Below, piece by piece: positions 35,131 through 43,366 of a DNA stretch of 64,000 nt. The notes beneath the pieces are model-generated. The model searched no databases and was not told where the DNA came from. It saw only the letters and a list, made by a program, of their open reading frames with translations. Both the position numbers and the translations under genes were made by a program. Source of the DNA: Vibrio stylophorae (lineage in GTDB: Bacteria > Pseudomonadota > Gammaproteobacteria > Enterobacterales > Vibrionaceae); contig NZ_CAKLDI010000001.1 of the NCBI RefSeq assembly GCF_921293875.1, positions 1,208,475-1,272,474 of the forward strand, read 5' to 3'. Numbering within the stretch: the stretch's first letter is position 1; each line of letters begins with the position of its first letter.

Positions 35131-35308
35131 ATGTCTGATATGTAGGTGAAATCATATTTTCTAACTGGGATATGAAAGTAAGTTTTTTATCAGTTACTTT
35201 GAATCATGACGATTGACGTGAACTGATAGAAAGCCAACACAGACAAATTGCTTAAACTGATGTGCATGGTAGATTTCTTCTCAACATCCAGATTAAAAAG
35301 GATTTTTT

Positions 35309-36406
35309 ATGTTCAAAGCATCTTTTCATACGGCCATGTGCATGGCATTGCTATTTTCAAGTACCTCAGTTTTGGCTTGGCAAGCTACTGATCATCCAAC
35401 GTTAAAGCGATTTCCTAATGCAGAAATCGAGAATAATTCTGATTACTTCGAATATGAAGAGGTGAATGTTATACGCAGTAAACCCCGTGACGTTGGTGGA
35501 AATGCCGTGGTTGATAAAACTGAAAAAATTTCAGGCAAGGTGACTTTTATTGAGTATGAAATTGCTGAGAAATACACGGCACTTCAAGTCTATAAAAATT
35601 ACAAGCAAGTGTTTAAAAAGCAGGGTATTCAACTGAAATTGGATTGTAACCGAAGCTGTATGCAAGATTTAAATCCACATGATTTTCGTAGCTTGATTAT
35701 TGATGGTCGTACCTTAGGGATGTACGGTTTATCTCAGAATCATTTATTGGTGGGGGTGAAAGGCCCATATCACTATATGTTATTTATTGGTGAGGGTACC
35801 TTTGATACAACTGTTTATCAGGTTGTTGTCGAAATGGATGTGATGGATACCGATATGATGTCGCCCATTGCGGCCTCTTTGCAGTCTGATGGCAATATCA
35901 ACCTCTATGGTATTCAATTTGATACCGGTAAAGCGGTGCTGAAATCATCCTCTAAAGATGAGTTAGGGCAGCTTGCGGATGTACTGAATCAATATCCTGA
36001 ACTGAATATCGATATTATTGGACACACCGATAATGTCGGTAATGCGAAGAGCAATCTCACCTTGTCTCGTCAGCGCGCCGATGCGGTGAAAAAATATTTG
36101 GTGAAAACTCACGGTATTGACGGTGATCGCCTTAATACCATGGGCCGCGGTCAAACCAAACCCATCGCAAGCAATGGTAGTAAAGAAGGTAAAGCACATA
36201 ACCGCCGAGTTGAAATTGTTGCGGTGAATCCAGAAACCATTACATCGCAGACACAAGTCGCGCAAGGTCAGCAAAAGAAAAGTGATAAACCTTCCTTAGA
36301 TGAGACCAAAAAGAAAGTTGATGACACTACAGATAAAGTGAATGGTGTTGTTGATACCGTAGAAGATGCAGTAGGCACGGTCGATCGTGTATTAAGCTTC
36401 TTCTAA
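35309..36406 (+). CDS. OmpA-family protein with DUF4892-like N-terminal domain
   Basis: 365 residues with signal peptide ending VLAWQATDHP (cleavage about residue 23). Residues about 24-190 form an N-terminal domain resembling DUF4892 (YEEVNVIRSKPRDVGGNAVV; CNRSCMQDLNPHDFR with two Cys). An OmpA/MotB peptidoglycan-binding domain follows: LYGIQFDTGKAVLKSSSKDE near 196, IDIIGHTDNVGNAKSNLTLS near 231 and GRGQTKPIASNGSKEGKAHN then NRRVEIV. After it a Gln/Lys-rich linker leads to a short charged helix (DETKKKVDDTTDKVNGVVDT). A good ribosome site (aagga) precedes the ATG. It probably sits in the periplasm or outer membrane and binds peptidoglycan. Confidence 0.85.
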   Translation: MFKASFHTAMCMALLFSSTSVLAWQATDHPTLKRFPNAEIENNSDYFEYEEVNVIRSKPRDVGGNAVVDKTEKISGKVTFIEYEIAEKYTALQVYKNYKQVFKKQGIQLKLDCNRSCMQDLNPHDFRSLIIDGRTLGMYGLSQNHLLVGVKGPYHYMLFIGEGTFDTTVYQVVVEMDVMDTDMMSPIAASLQSDGNINLYGIQFDTGKAVLKSSSKDELGQLADVLNQYPELNIDIIGHTDNVGNAKSNLTLSRQRADAVKKYLVKTHGIDGDRLNTMGRGQTKPIASNGSKEGKAHNRRVEIVAVNPETITSQTQVAQGQQKKSDKPSLDETKKKVDDTTDKVNGVVDTVEDAVGTVDRVLSFF

Positions 36407-36428
36407 TGAGGTGACTGCCTCACTGATC

Positions 36429-36453
36429 AAAAACCGCCTAAAGGGCGGTTTTT
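36429..36453 (+). terminator. Rho-independent terminator after the OmpA-like gene
   Basis: aaaaaccgcc / ggcggttttt with a 5-nt loop and T tract. Confidence 0.85.
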
Positions 36454-36730
36454 TGTTATCGAGCGTAATAACACTGCTGATGAGCTTTAGAAATCATTGC
36501 GCTGAAATAAAAATACTGTTCAAATAAACAGTTCGATAATACATAACAACGCATCATTGATGCATTTTTGCCCAACAGTTGATCACCATCGTACTGTAAA
36601 TTGCAGCGTAAATTTTCAGACAAGAATGGGGTAAAAATCGGACGATTTTTCTTTTGTTTTTTTGCTGTCTCTATCTTGACATTCCGTTAGCAAAGTCAGG
36701 ACTGGCTTGCCAAGAGTTACCCACAGATTC

Positions 36731-36739
36731 TGTGGATAA
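36731..36739 (-). promoter_or_regulatory. Perfect DnaA box
   Basis: tgtggataa is the reverse complement of the consensus TTATCCACA. It sits inside a wider partial inverted repeat (acccacag ... tgtgtgggt, 36719-36748). Confidence 0.55.
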
Positions 36740-36801
36740 GTGTGTGGGTGAAGCATAGGAAAAAGCGCTAAGTTCGTAAAAACAAAGCAATAGACCATGG
36801 C

Positions 36802-36875
36802 GATCCAAAACCGATCGCTTTTGAATGCTAATTAAAGATCAATAACTTATAAGATCAAAAGATCGCTGAGTGATC
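36802..36875. promoter_or_regulatory. Cluster of six GATC sites
   Basis: GATC at 36802, 36813, 36837, 36853, 36861 and 36872, six in 74 bp. About one per 256 bp is expected by chance. Possible Dam/SeqA or replication-protein target; function not known. Confidence 0.5.
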
Positions 36876-36986
36876 ATCAACTCTAGCAAAGGCTTGTTTA
36901 AAAAATATGCGAATCTGGCTGTGAATTGATTTACATCAAGTTGGGGAAAAGTCGTGGAAGAATTGAACAAGAAATGTCAAGAAAAG

Positions 36987-37062
36987 TGGCTCCCCCTGCT
37001 GGACTTGAACCAGCGACATACGGATTAACAGTCCGCCGTTCTACCGACTGAACTAAGGGGGA
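36987..37062 (-). tRNA. tRNA-Asn (anticodon GTT)
   Basis: 76-nt gene with encoded CCA. The acceptor arms tccccct / agggggag pair, the D-arm is agttcagtcggtagaac, the anticodon loop actgttaatc has GTT at tRNA positions 34-36 (plus-strand 37027-37029), and the T-arm is ctggttcaagtccag. An excellent promoter lies upstream at 37076-37104. Confidence 0.97.
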
Positions 37063-37075
37063 ATTGCGGGGCAGG

Positions 37076-37104
37076 ATGATATGGATTTTTAATTCTTTCG
37101 TCAA
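37076..37104 (-). promoter_or_regulatory. Sigma-70 promoter of tRNA-Asn with GC-rich discriminator
   Basis: On the minus strand the -35 is TTGACG, the spacer exactly 17 bp and the -10 TATCAT, followed by the discriminator cctgccccgc. Such GC-rich discriminators mark stable-RNA promoters under stringent (ppGpp) control. Confidence 0.75.
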
Positions 37105-37220
37105 CCCTTCCTATGCATAAGATTGCAAAATTCAAGGGATGAATGGGCGCATCGCGAATAGATGGGGCTTGCACTTGCGTGCGTACACTTCGAGAATAGA
37201 TAAAAAAACGAGATGAATTC

Positions 37221-39257
37221 ATGGAAAAATCATTTGAACTCAATTCGCCCTTTCAGCCATCGGGCGATCAGCCCACAGCGATTGCGCAGCTGCTACAAGG
37301 GCTCGATGCCGGTCTGGCAACGCAAACCTTGCTTGGTGTGACAGGTTCGGGGAAGACATATACCATGGCCAATGTGATTGCCACGGCCGACCGTCCGACC
37401 TTGATTTTAGCGCCAAACAAAACATTGGCCGCGCAGCTCTATGGCGAGATGCGAGATTTCTTTCCGAATAATGCGGTGGAATATTTCGTTTCTTACTATG
37501 ACTACTACCAGCCTGAAGCTTATGTGCCGTCTACCGACACCTTTATTGAAAAAGATGCGTCAGTAAACGCACATATTGAGCAGATGCGTCTTTCGGCCAC
37601 CAAGGCGCTGATGGAGCGACGCGATGTGGTCATCGTTTCTTCCGTGTCGGCGATCTATGGTCTGGGTGATCCACAATCATATTTGCAAATGATGTTGCAT
37701 GTGCGCCGTGGAGATGTGATGGATCAGCGCGCGATTTTGCGTCGTCTTGCTGAAATTCAGTATACTCGCAATGAGCTCGCATTTGAGCGCGGTACCTTCC
37801 GTGTGCGCGGTGATGTGATTGATATTTTCCCTGCAGAGTCTGATCGTGAAGCGGTTCGCTTGGAGCTGTTTGATGATGAGATTGAACGGATTTCACTGTT
37901 TGATCCGCTCACTGGTTCAGTGACGCAAGATGTCGCGCGTTACACCGTGTATCCGAAAACCCACTATGTGACGCCGCGAGAGAAAATTCTTGAGGCGATT
38001 GAAAAGATTAAAGTAGAGCTCAATAGCCGACAAAGTGATCTGCTGGCTAATCATAAATTGCTTGAAGAACAGCGAATCACGCAGCGTACGCGCTTTGATA
38101 TTGAGATGATGCAAGAGTTGGGTTATTGCTCTGGCATTGAAAACTATTCTCGTTATTTAAGTGGGCGTGCAGAGGGCGAGCCGCCACCAACCTTATTAGA
38201 TTATTTGCCAGCTGATGGCTTACTGATCATTGATGAATCGCACGTGACAGTGTCACAAGTTGGTGCCATGTATAAAGGCGACCGTTCACGCAAAGAAACC
38301 TTGGTGGACTATGGTTTTCGGTTGCCATCAGCTTTGGATAACCGACCCCTGAAATTTGATGAGTTTGAAGCCATAGCGCCGCAGACCATTTATGTTTCAG
38401 CAACGCCTGGTGCCTATGAGCTGGATCGCTGTGCAGGCCAGGTCGCAGAGCAAGTGGTGCGACCGACAGGATTGCTTGACCCGATGATTGAGGTGCGACC
38501 TGTGGCAACGCAGGTGGATGACTTGCTCTCTGAGGCAAGGCGTTGTAGTGCCAATAATGAACGGGTGTTGGTGACCACGTTAACTAAGCGTATGGCTGAA
38601 GATTTAACTGAATATCTCGATGAACATGGCATTCGTGTGCGTTATTTGCACTCCGATATTGATACCGTAGAGCGAGTCGAGATTATTCGTGATTTGCGTT
38701 TGGGTGAATTTGATGTGCTGGTGGGGATTAACTTGCTCCGTGAAGGTTTAGATATGCCGGAGGTCTCACTGGTAGCGATCCTTGACGCCGATAAAGAGGG
38801 CTTCCTTCGTTCTGAGCGCTCCTTGATTCAGACCATTGGCCGTGCTGCGCGTAATATTCAAGGCAAGGCAATTCTATATGGGGATACCATCACCAAATCC
38901 ATGGCCAAAGCCATTGAAGAAACGGAGCGTCGACGCGAAAAGCAAAATCAATATAACCAAGATCATGGGATTGTGCCGCAACCGCTGAATAAGAAAATTG
39001 CGGATATCATGGAGCTTGGCTCAAAAGTGCCAACCAAGGCGAATAAGCCAGTGAAGGCGCCGACCTTGAAATCACTGAAGCAAGTGGCTGAGGATGAACC
39101 GGCCTATATGGCACTTTCGCCGCAGCAGCTGGAAAAACGAATCAGCGAGCTTGAAGCGCAAATGCTTGTTCATGCACAGAACCTTGAGTTTGAGCAAGCC
39201 GCAACTTTGCGTGATGAAATTGCAGTGCTGCGTGAGCAGTTTATTCGCAACAGCTGA
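37221..39257 (+). CDS. uvrB: Excinuclease ABC subunit B
   Basis: 678 residues (E. coli 673). The damage-verifying helicase-like subunit of nucleotide excision repair. Walker A is [19 protein letters not shown] near residue 38; the beta-hairpin that locks damaged DNA is [20 protein letters not shown] near 92; DEAH-type [18 protein letters not shown] is near 335; and helicase motif VI is [20 protein letters not shown] near 536. The C-terminal UVR (UvrC-binding) motif is [20 protein letters not shown]. No LexA-type palindrome is visible in the 158 bp before it. The order uvrB-luxO is typical of vibrios. Confidence 0.98.
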   Translation: MEKSFELNSPFQPSGDQPTAIAQLLQGLDAGLATQTLLGVTGSGKTYTMANVIATADRPTLILAPNKTLAAQLYGEMRDFFPNNAVEYFVSYYDYYQPEAYVPSTDTFIEKDASVNAHIEQMRLSATKALMERRDVVIVSSVSAIYGLGDPQSYLQMMLHVRRGDVMDQRAILRRLAEIQYTRNELAFERGTFRVRGDVIDIFPAESDREAVRLELFDDEIERISLFDPLTGSVTQDVARYTVYPKTHYVTPREKILEAIEKIKVELNSRQSDLLANHKLLEEQRITQRTRFDIEMMQELGYCSGIENYSRYLSGRAEGEPPPTLLDYLPADGLLIIDESHVTVSQVGAMYKGDRSRKETLVDYGFRLPSALDNRPLKFDEFEAIAPQTIYVSATPGAYELDRCAGQVAEQVVRPTGLLDPMIEVRPVATQVDDLLSEARRCSANNERVLVTTLTKRMAEDLTEYLDEHGIRVRYLHSDIDTVERVEIIRDLRLGEFDVLVGINLLREGLDMPEVSLVAILDADKEGFLRSERSLIQTIGRAARNIQGKAILYGDTITKSMAKAIEETERRREKQNQYNQDHGIVPQPLNKKIADIMELGSKVPTKANKPVKAPTLKSLKQVAEDEPAYMALSPQQLEKRISELEAQMLVHAQNLEFEQAATLRDEIAVLREQFIRNS

Positions 39258-39289
39258 TCGGATGGTTTTAGCATCGTCAACTATCTCTA

Positions 39290-39311
39290 AGCCGCTCAAT
39301 TGAGCGGCTTT
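39290..39311 (+). terminator. Rho-independent terminator after uvrB
   Basis: aagccgctcaa / ttgagcggctt, 11-bp palindrome then tttt. Confidence 0.85.
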
Positions 39312-39375
39312 TTCGTTGCAGCAGCTTGGCTGCCTTTGTCTACACTTAAGCCATGATTTCACAAAGGATGTTGGA

Positions 39376-40827
39376 ATGATGGCTCACAGCAAACGCATTC
39401 TCATGGTGGAGGACACGGCCTCTGTCGCGACGCTTTATTGCTCCTATCTTCTTCCTCTCGCATTTGACATCGAGGTCGCCAAAGATGGCGGCGCAGCTTT
39501 AATTGCGCTGAAAAAAGAGCCCTTTGATATGGTGCTACTTGATTTGCGTCTGCCGGATATGACAGGGATGCAGATCCTCAATTGGATTCAACGTGAATGC
39601 GCACATATTCCCGTCATTGTGATGACGGCGCACGGCTCTATTGATGTGGCGGTAGAGGCAATGCGAGAAGGGGCGCAAGACTTTCTAATTAAACCCTGTG
39701 AAGCCAATATTTTGCGTGCAACTGTTGGACGTGTATTTCGTCAACAACAGACGGTATTAGCTAGCGGGGAGCACAACGTAGAGGCACCTTCGCCTGATGC
39801 AGAGCATGAGTTGGGCGATTTTTATGGTTTTATTGGTCAATCACCGGCCATGGCATCGGTCTATGAAGTGATTCGCTCTGCAGCAAAAAGCCGTGCCACA
39901 GTTTTTGTCACAGGCGAGAGTGGTACAGGTAAGGAGCTTTGTGCAGAAGCGATCCATCAAGCCAGTGATCGAAATCAAGGCCCCTTTGTGGCGATTAATT
40001 GTGCCGCGATTCCCAATAGTTTGATTGAAAGTGAGCTTTTTGGTCATGTGAAAGGCGCTTTTACTGGTGCGGCGAGTGAGCGAAAAGGCGCGGCAGAGCT
40101 CGCCCATGGCGGGACGCTCTTTTTAGATGAAATTGGTGAGATGGAGCTGGATTTGCAAACCAAGTTACTGCGTTTTATTCAAACGGGTTTGGTGCAAAAA
40201 GTGGGGAGCAGTGAACAAACGCAGGTGGATGTGCGTTTTGTTTGTGCGACCAACCGCGATCCATGGTTGATGGTGCAAGCCGGACAATTTCGAGAGGATC
40301 TATACTACCGCTTACAGGTGATCCCGTTAAGTTTGCCTGCGCTGCGTGAGCGTGGTGAGGATGTAATGCGAATTGCGGATATTTTACTGGCACAAATTTG
40401 TGTCGAAGAGGGTAAACAATTTGCCTCTTTTTCATCGCAAGCGCAGCAGCAACTTAAGCAATACCAATGGCCTGGGAATGTGCGTCAATTGCAGAATGTG
40501 ATTCGCAACATTGTGGTGCTCAATGACGGCGAGATCGTTACTGCCGAAATGTTACCACAAGCCGTGATGGCGCAGGCGCATCCATCGCTCAATGCACATC
40601 AGGGCTTGGCTGATGGGGCACATCTTACCGTCAAGCAGGGCGCGCAAGGAGAAACGATATCCCATCATTGTGAGATTGAGCCGCTGTGGATCACCGAAAA
40701 GCGAACCATTGAAGCGGCCATTGCGATTTGTGATGGCAATATTCCTCAGGCCGCAGGGCGGCTTGAAGTGAGTCCATCAACCCTTTATCGAAAACTGCAG
40801 AGTTGGCAAGCCCAATCAGGAGAGTGA
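39376..40827 (+). CDS. luxO: Quorum-sensing sigma-54 response regulator LuxO
   Basis: 483 residues from the ATG at 39376 (aaagga 7 bases before). The receiver domain spans about 7-120 ([20 protein letters not shown]; phospho-Asp in [32 protein letters not shown]). The AAA+ domain follows: [20 protein letters not shown] near 178, sigma-54 contact loop [19 protein letters not shown], Walker [18 protein letters not shown] and [20 protein letters not shown]. The Fis-type DNA-binding end is [20 protein letters not shown]. Phosphorylated LuxO normally activates Qrr small RNAs with sigma-54. It forms an operon with luxU (2-bp gap). Confidence 0.97.
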   Translation: MMAHSKRILMVEDTASVATLYCSYLLPLAFDIEVAKDGGAALIALKKEPFDMVLLDLRLPDMTGMQILNWIQRECAHIPVIVMTAHGSIDVAVEAMREGAQDFLIKPCEANILRATVGRVFRQQQTVLASGEHNVEAPSPDAEHELGDFYGFIGQSPAMASVYEVIRSAAKSRATVFVTGESGTGKELCAEAIHQASDRNQGPFVAINCAAIPNSLIESELFGHVKGAFTGAASERKGAAELAHGGTLFLDEIGEMELDLQTKLLRFIQTGLVQKVGSSEQTQVDVRFVCATNRDPWLMVQAGQFREDLYYRLQVIPLSLPALRERGEDVMRIADILLAQICVEEGKQFASFSSQAQQQLKQYQWPGNVRQLQNVIRNIVVLNDGEIVTAEMLPQAVMAQAHPSLNAHQGLADGAHLTVKQGAQGETISHHCEIEPLWITEKRTIEAAIAICDGNIPQAAGRLEVSPSTLYRKLQSWQAQSGE

Positions 40828-40829
40828 AG

Positions 40830-41189
40830 ATGAGTCATATCAACCGACAGCGCGTGACTTTATTGTGCGATGAAGTGGGACGTGACATGCTCGCCATGCT
40901 CTTTAAGGTTTTTAGCGAAGAGTTGGCGGAATATGTGCAGTGCTTAGATCAAGATGCGAGCTTGGCTAATATCGCTGATGTGTGTCATGCCGCGAAAAGC
41001 AGTGCACGTAGTTTTGGTGCAGATTTATTAGCAGAACAAGCCATTCATTTTGAGCAGCAAGCCAAACAAAGTGAGCAGTTGTGGCTTAAAGAACATTTAC
41101 CACAACTGCGAAATTTACTGCTGCAAAGTGCGGAAGATTATGCGGCACTAGCCAGCGATGAGAAGGCGCTCGATCGCTTGCTTCAATAG
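40830..41189 (+). CDS. luxU: Phosphorelay protein LuxU
   Basis: 119 residues, a monomeric HPt domain relaying phosphate between quorum-sensing kinases (LuxN/LuxQ/CqsS types) and LuxO. The phospho-His lies in DVCHAAKSSARSFGADLLA near residue 52. The frame begins at 40803, but the ATG at 40830 follows the luxO stop and has aggag 9 bases before it. Its last 42 bp overlap the 3' end of the convergent yvcK gene. Confidence 0.93.
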   Translation: MSHINRQRVTLLCDEVGRDMLAMLFKVFSEELAEYVQCLDQDASLANIADVCHAAKSSARSFGADLLAEQAIHFEQQAKQSEQLWLKEHLPQLRNLLLQSAEDYAALASDEKALDRLLQ

Positions 41190-42071
41190 TTCGCGATCAT
41201 GACGCCATTCATGATTTTTGGAGGCTAGCTCTGTGACTGTGACGGGTCGAGAGATCTGATCGGCATCTTTTTGATAGGCCGTTAAAACGCGATCAATTGG
41301 GCGTCCATCCATAGCGCGCTCAAGCCAAACTAACATCTCTTCTAAAGTCATTAAACCAGCTGGACCAGGCTCTTGCGCCAAGTTAGTAATAAACACCACT
41401 TGTCCTTTGGTTTGCGAGAGGGCTTTACCAATCCCATTGAGTAGTAGTGGCGGCATCACACTGGTGAGAAAGCTGCCGGGACCAAGTAGTACCAAATCAG
41501 CGGCCAAAATGGCGTCTACCGCTTCTTGTGTCGCTGGGACATTGGGTTCGACAAATAAGCGGCGTGGCACTGCATCAAGTTCATCAACACACACTTCACC
41601 TCGGGTTAAATTGCCTTTGGCGTCAATCGCACTGAGATCGGCGGCATGTTCTGACATCGGCAAAATATGGGTGTCCACATTAAGCATGTCGCGAATGAGG
41701 TTAATGGCATCTAAGGGGCGCACACTTAAATTATCTAAGGCGGTGAGCATTAGATTGCCAAGATTATGGCCATCGAGCTCGCCATTACCACGAAAGCGAT
41801 ATTCAAATAGCATGGAGCCGATGGACGGTGTAGTAATCAGCTGGTTGATGCAGTTGCGCATATCGCCCCAAGCGATCCCGCCTTGGCATTGGCGAATACG
41901 GCCGGTGGAGCCACCATTATCTGTGGTGGTGACAATGCCTGTCGCTTGCTCACCCAAGTGAGAGAGTGCTGCAAGCACTCGGCCAAGACCATGCCCGCCA
42001 CCAATGGCGACGATTTTTTGATGTTCAATAGAGAGCGCAGCAGAAGTATTGGCCGCTGAGGATGTTGTCAT
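41148..42071 (-). CDS. Gluconeogenesis/cell-shape factor of the YvcK (YbhK, CofD-like) family
   Basis: 307 residues with the YvcK/CofD Rossmann-type domain: KIVAIGGGHGLGRVLAALSH near residue 19, IVTTTDNGGSTGRIRQCQGG near 46, FRGNGELDGHNLGNLMLTAL near 93 and LVLLGPGSFLTSVMPPLLLN near 193. In Bacillus the protein binds UDP-GlcNAc and is needed for growth on gluconeogenic carbon and for cell shape; the role in vibrios is not established. The gene is convergent with luxU, overlapping it by 42 bp, the usual vibrio position. Confidence 0.88.
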   Translation of the reverse strand: MTTSSAANTSAALSIEHQKIVAIGGGHGLGRVLAALSHLGEQATGIVTTTDNGGSTGRIRQCQGGIAWGDMRNCINQLITTPSIGSMLFEYRFRGNGELDGHNLGNLMLTALDNLSVRPLDAINLIRDMLNVDTHILPMSEHAADLSAIDAKGNLTRGEVCVDELDAVPRRLFVEPNVPATQEAVDAILAADLVLLGPGSFLTSVMPPLLLNGIGKALSQTKGQVVFITNLAQEPGPAGLMTLEEMLVWLERAMDGRPIDRVLTAYQKDADQISRPVTVTELASKNHEWRHDRELLKQAIERLLIAG

Positions 42072-42141
42072 TGTTATATTCCAGCAATCGCGATACTTTC
42101 AGTGTAAACCGCACTCTTTTATCCACTCAAACATTTGTTGC

Positions 42142-42168
42142 AAAAAAGCAATTTCGTCCATGAAATTG
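42142..42168 (-). terminator. Rho-independent terminator of the LON-domain gene
   Basis: On the minus strand caatttc, 6-nt loop, gaaattg, c, then T6. Located 30 bp past the stop at 42198. Confidence 0.7.
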
Positions 42169-42197
42169 TGATAAATATCAATAGCAATCGGTGACCT

Positions 42198-42782
42198 TTA
42201 GTGCTCTGCTTGACCCAGCTGTAGCAGATAATCACTGGCTGCCTCGCAAGTGGTTGCTTTTAAAAGACTTTGCTTTTCTTCAAGTGAGAGCGGCAATATC
42301 TCTAGCCAGCGTTGGCATAGCCAAGTGAGGTCCGTGAAATTTTTCTCTGGATAGAGTGCATTGAGCTCAGGGTGTTTTTCAAACACTGCGTTTAACCGCG
42401 CTGCCAATTTTTGATGCCGACGTTCAACCGCAACTTCAGGCCAAAGGGGGAGGGGTTTACATTGTGCGGCTAATATCCCTTCTTTCGTTTGTTGCACATT
42501 TTGAATGAGTAGCAAACGCTCTCCTTGCACCATCAGGCGTACGCGTCCAGCTGGCGCTTCAAGAAAATCCACAATGGTGACTTCTGAGGCCATGGGGCAG
42601 GAAGGCATGCTGTTTTCTTGGTCGATCATTGCTAAGGCAAGCGGTGAGCCATGATCGAGCGCATGCTTCATGGTATCGGTTTGCACGCCTGCCAGAATAT
42701 CTAGTGGCATTCGCCCACCAGGCAAAATGTGGCGGCGATTAAATAGAAGGGGTAATGCTTTGTATTGAGTCGGTCGAGTCAT
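42198..42782 (-). CDS. LON peptidase substrate-binding domain protein
   Basis: 194 residues with a stand-alone Lon N-terminal (PF02190) domain and no ATPase or protease part. Family landmarks: ALPLLFNRRHILPGGRMPLD at the N-terminus, the MASEVTIVDFLEAPAGRVRL segment near residue 63 and VQGERLLLIQNVQQ near 85. A helical half follows (ALYPEKNFTDLTWLCQRWLE). Such proteins are widespread and function is unknown; substrate selection or binding is the usual guess. It is divergent from moaA and ends in its own terminator. Confidence 0.85.
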   Translation of the reverse strand: MTRPTQYKALPLLFNRRHILPGGRMPLDILAGVQTDTMKHALDHGSPLALAMIDQENSMPSCPMASEVTIVDFLEAPAGRVRLMVQGERLLLIQNVQQTKEGILAAQCKPLPLWPEVAVERRHQKLAARLNAVFEKHPELNALYPEKNFTDLTWLCQRWLEILPLSLEEKQSLLKATTCEAASDYLLQLGQAEH

Positions 42783-43073
42783 AGTGCCTCCTTGGTCATC
42801 AATTCAAGGAGCAAAGGCAAGGCCGTTTATGGATGTGAAATGTCTAGTTTTTAAGATGAAGCCAAGATTGGCTTGATGAATTTAATGAAAACAATATGTT
42901 AATTATTTGTGTTGGTCTTGATAGGGACAACACAACAGGAAAAATTGGCCATAAATATGGACACAACAGTCGATGACGTGGGTCGATGATTGCAAGATGC
43001 GTTGCACATTGATTTTTATTTTGAATTTGCAAAGCCTGCAGGCCTGTCGGTGCTTGGTTTCGTAGAAATGAAA

Positions 43074-43089
43074 AAGCAAACGTTTGCTT
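43074..43089. promoter_or_regulatory. 16-bp palindrome matching the PurR box
   Basis: aagcaaacgtttgctt, a perfect palindrome that agrees with the E. coli PurR consensus ACGCAAACGTTTGCGT at 14 of 16 positions. The AAACGTTT centre is the LacI/PurR-family hallmark. It lies about 290 bp from both moaA and the LON-domain gene. Confidence 0.55.
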
Positions 43090-43205
43090 AATGCTTTTTC
43101 TATCAATTGAGGGATTTACCCTTGTGAGGGAGGGATGGGGCAGAGTAAACTGCTCGCCTTTTTCAGCCATTTTGCAACATGGCTGTTACACTCAATAATA
43201 GATTT

Positions 43206-43224
43206 ATGTGATTTTGCATCACAT
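43206..43224. promoter_or_regulatory. Inverted repeat resembling a CRP/FNR-family site
   Basis: atgtgat-tttgc-atcacat, 7-bp perfect arms. The arms fit CRP, but the TGTGA to TCACA spacing is 7 instead of 6, and the FNR spacing is also off by one. Confidence 0.35.
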
Positions 43225-43228
43225 AGCC

Positions 43229-43351
43229 GATAACTCCGAGCCTGCTCTGCTAAGTGTATGGATGTGAATGTTCCATTCTGCTGCATAGGTTGTTCAGGCC
43301 AGTGACTGGTTCACTCAGGGTCGTTTTAGAAATGACGCGGCCTCCCGATGT
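43229..43351 (+). ncRNA. Moco riboswitch (MOCO RNA motif)
   Basis: The leader of moaABCDE. Elements that recall the published motif are the start ctccgagcctgctctg, the aggttgttcaggcc segment with a small ccagtgactgg hairpin, cagggtcg and the terminal gcctccc just before the moaA ribosome site (ggaaagg). The known class senses molybdenum (or tungsten) cofactor and lowers moaA expression. Recognition is by pattern and context; boundaries are approximate. Confidence 0.78.
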
Positions 43352-43366
43352 TTGGAAAGGTGTTTT

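Larger units (their letters stand above)
36454..36986. other. 533-bp non-coding region before tRNA-Asn
   Basis: A/T-rich intergenic DNA with no credible gene. It holds a perfect DnaA-box match at 36731 and a tight cluster of GATC sites at 36802-36875. It also lies immediately 3' of the tRNA gene. No integrase or att-type duplication of the tRNA end was seen. Confidence 0.5.
42783..43228. other. 446-bp control region between LON-domain gene and moaA leader
   Basis: Non-coding, A/T-rich, holding a PurR-like palindrome (43074) and an inverted repeat of CRP/FNR character (43206). A weak promoter-like ttgcaa ... taatag occurs near 43171-43202 for moaA. No ORF with a start signal is seen. Confidence 0.5.

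Noticed and set aside
36802-36875. Vibrio crtS site
   Set aside because: GATC clustering is suggestive, but the gene neighbourhood is not that of known crtS and the motif could not be matched from memory; kept only as a test.
36987-37062. tRNA-Asn as an integration site for a genomic island
   Set aside because: No integrase gene, no second copy of the tRNA 3' end and no foreign genes next to it.
39258-39375. qrr1 small RNA gene at its usual vibrio position
   Set aside because: The conserved Qrr core and sigma-54 promoter were looked for and not seen; reported as an absence instead.
41407-41961. 184-codon plus-strand frame inside yvcK
   Set aside because: Antisense shadow of a well-conserved YvcK gene; composition is low-complexity Ser/Arg/Leu text typical of reverse frames, and there is no ribosome site.
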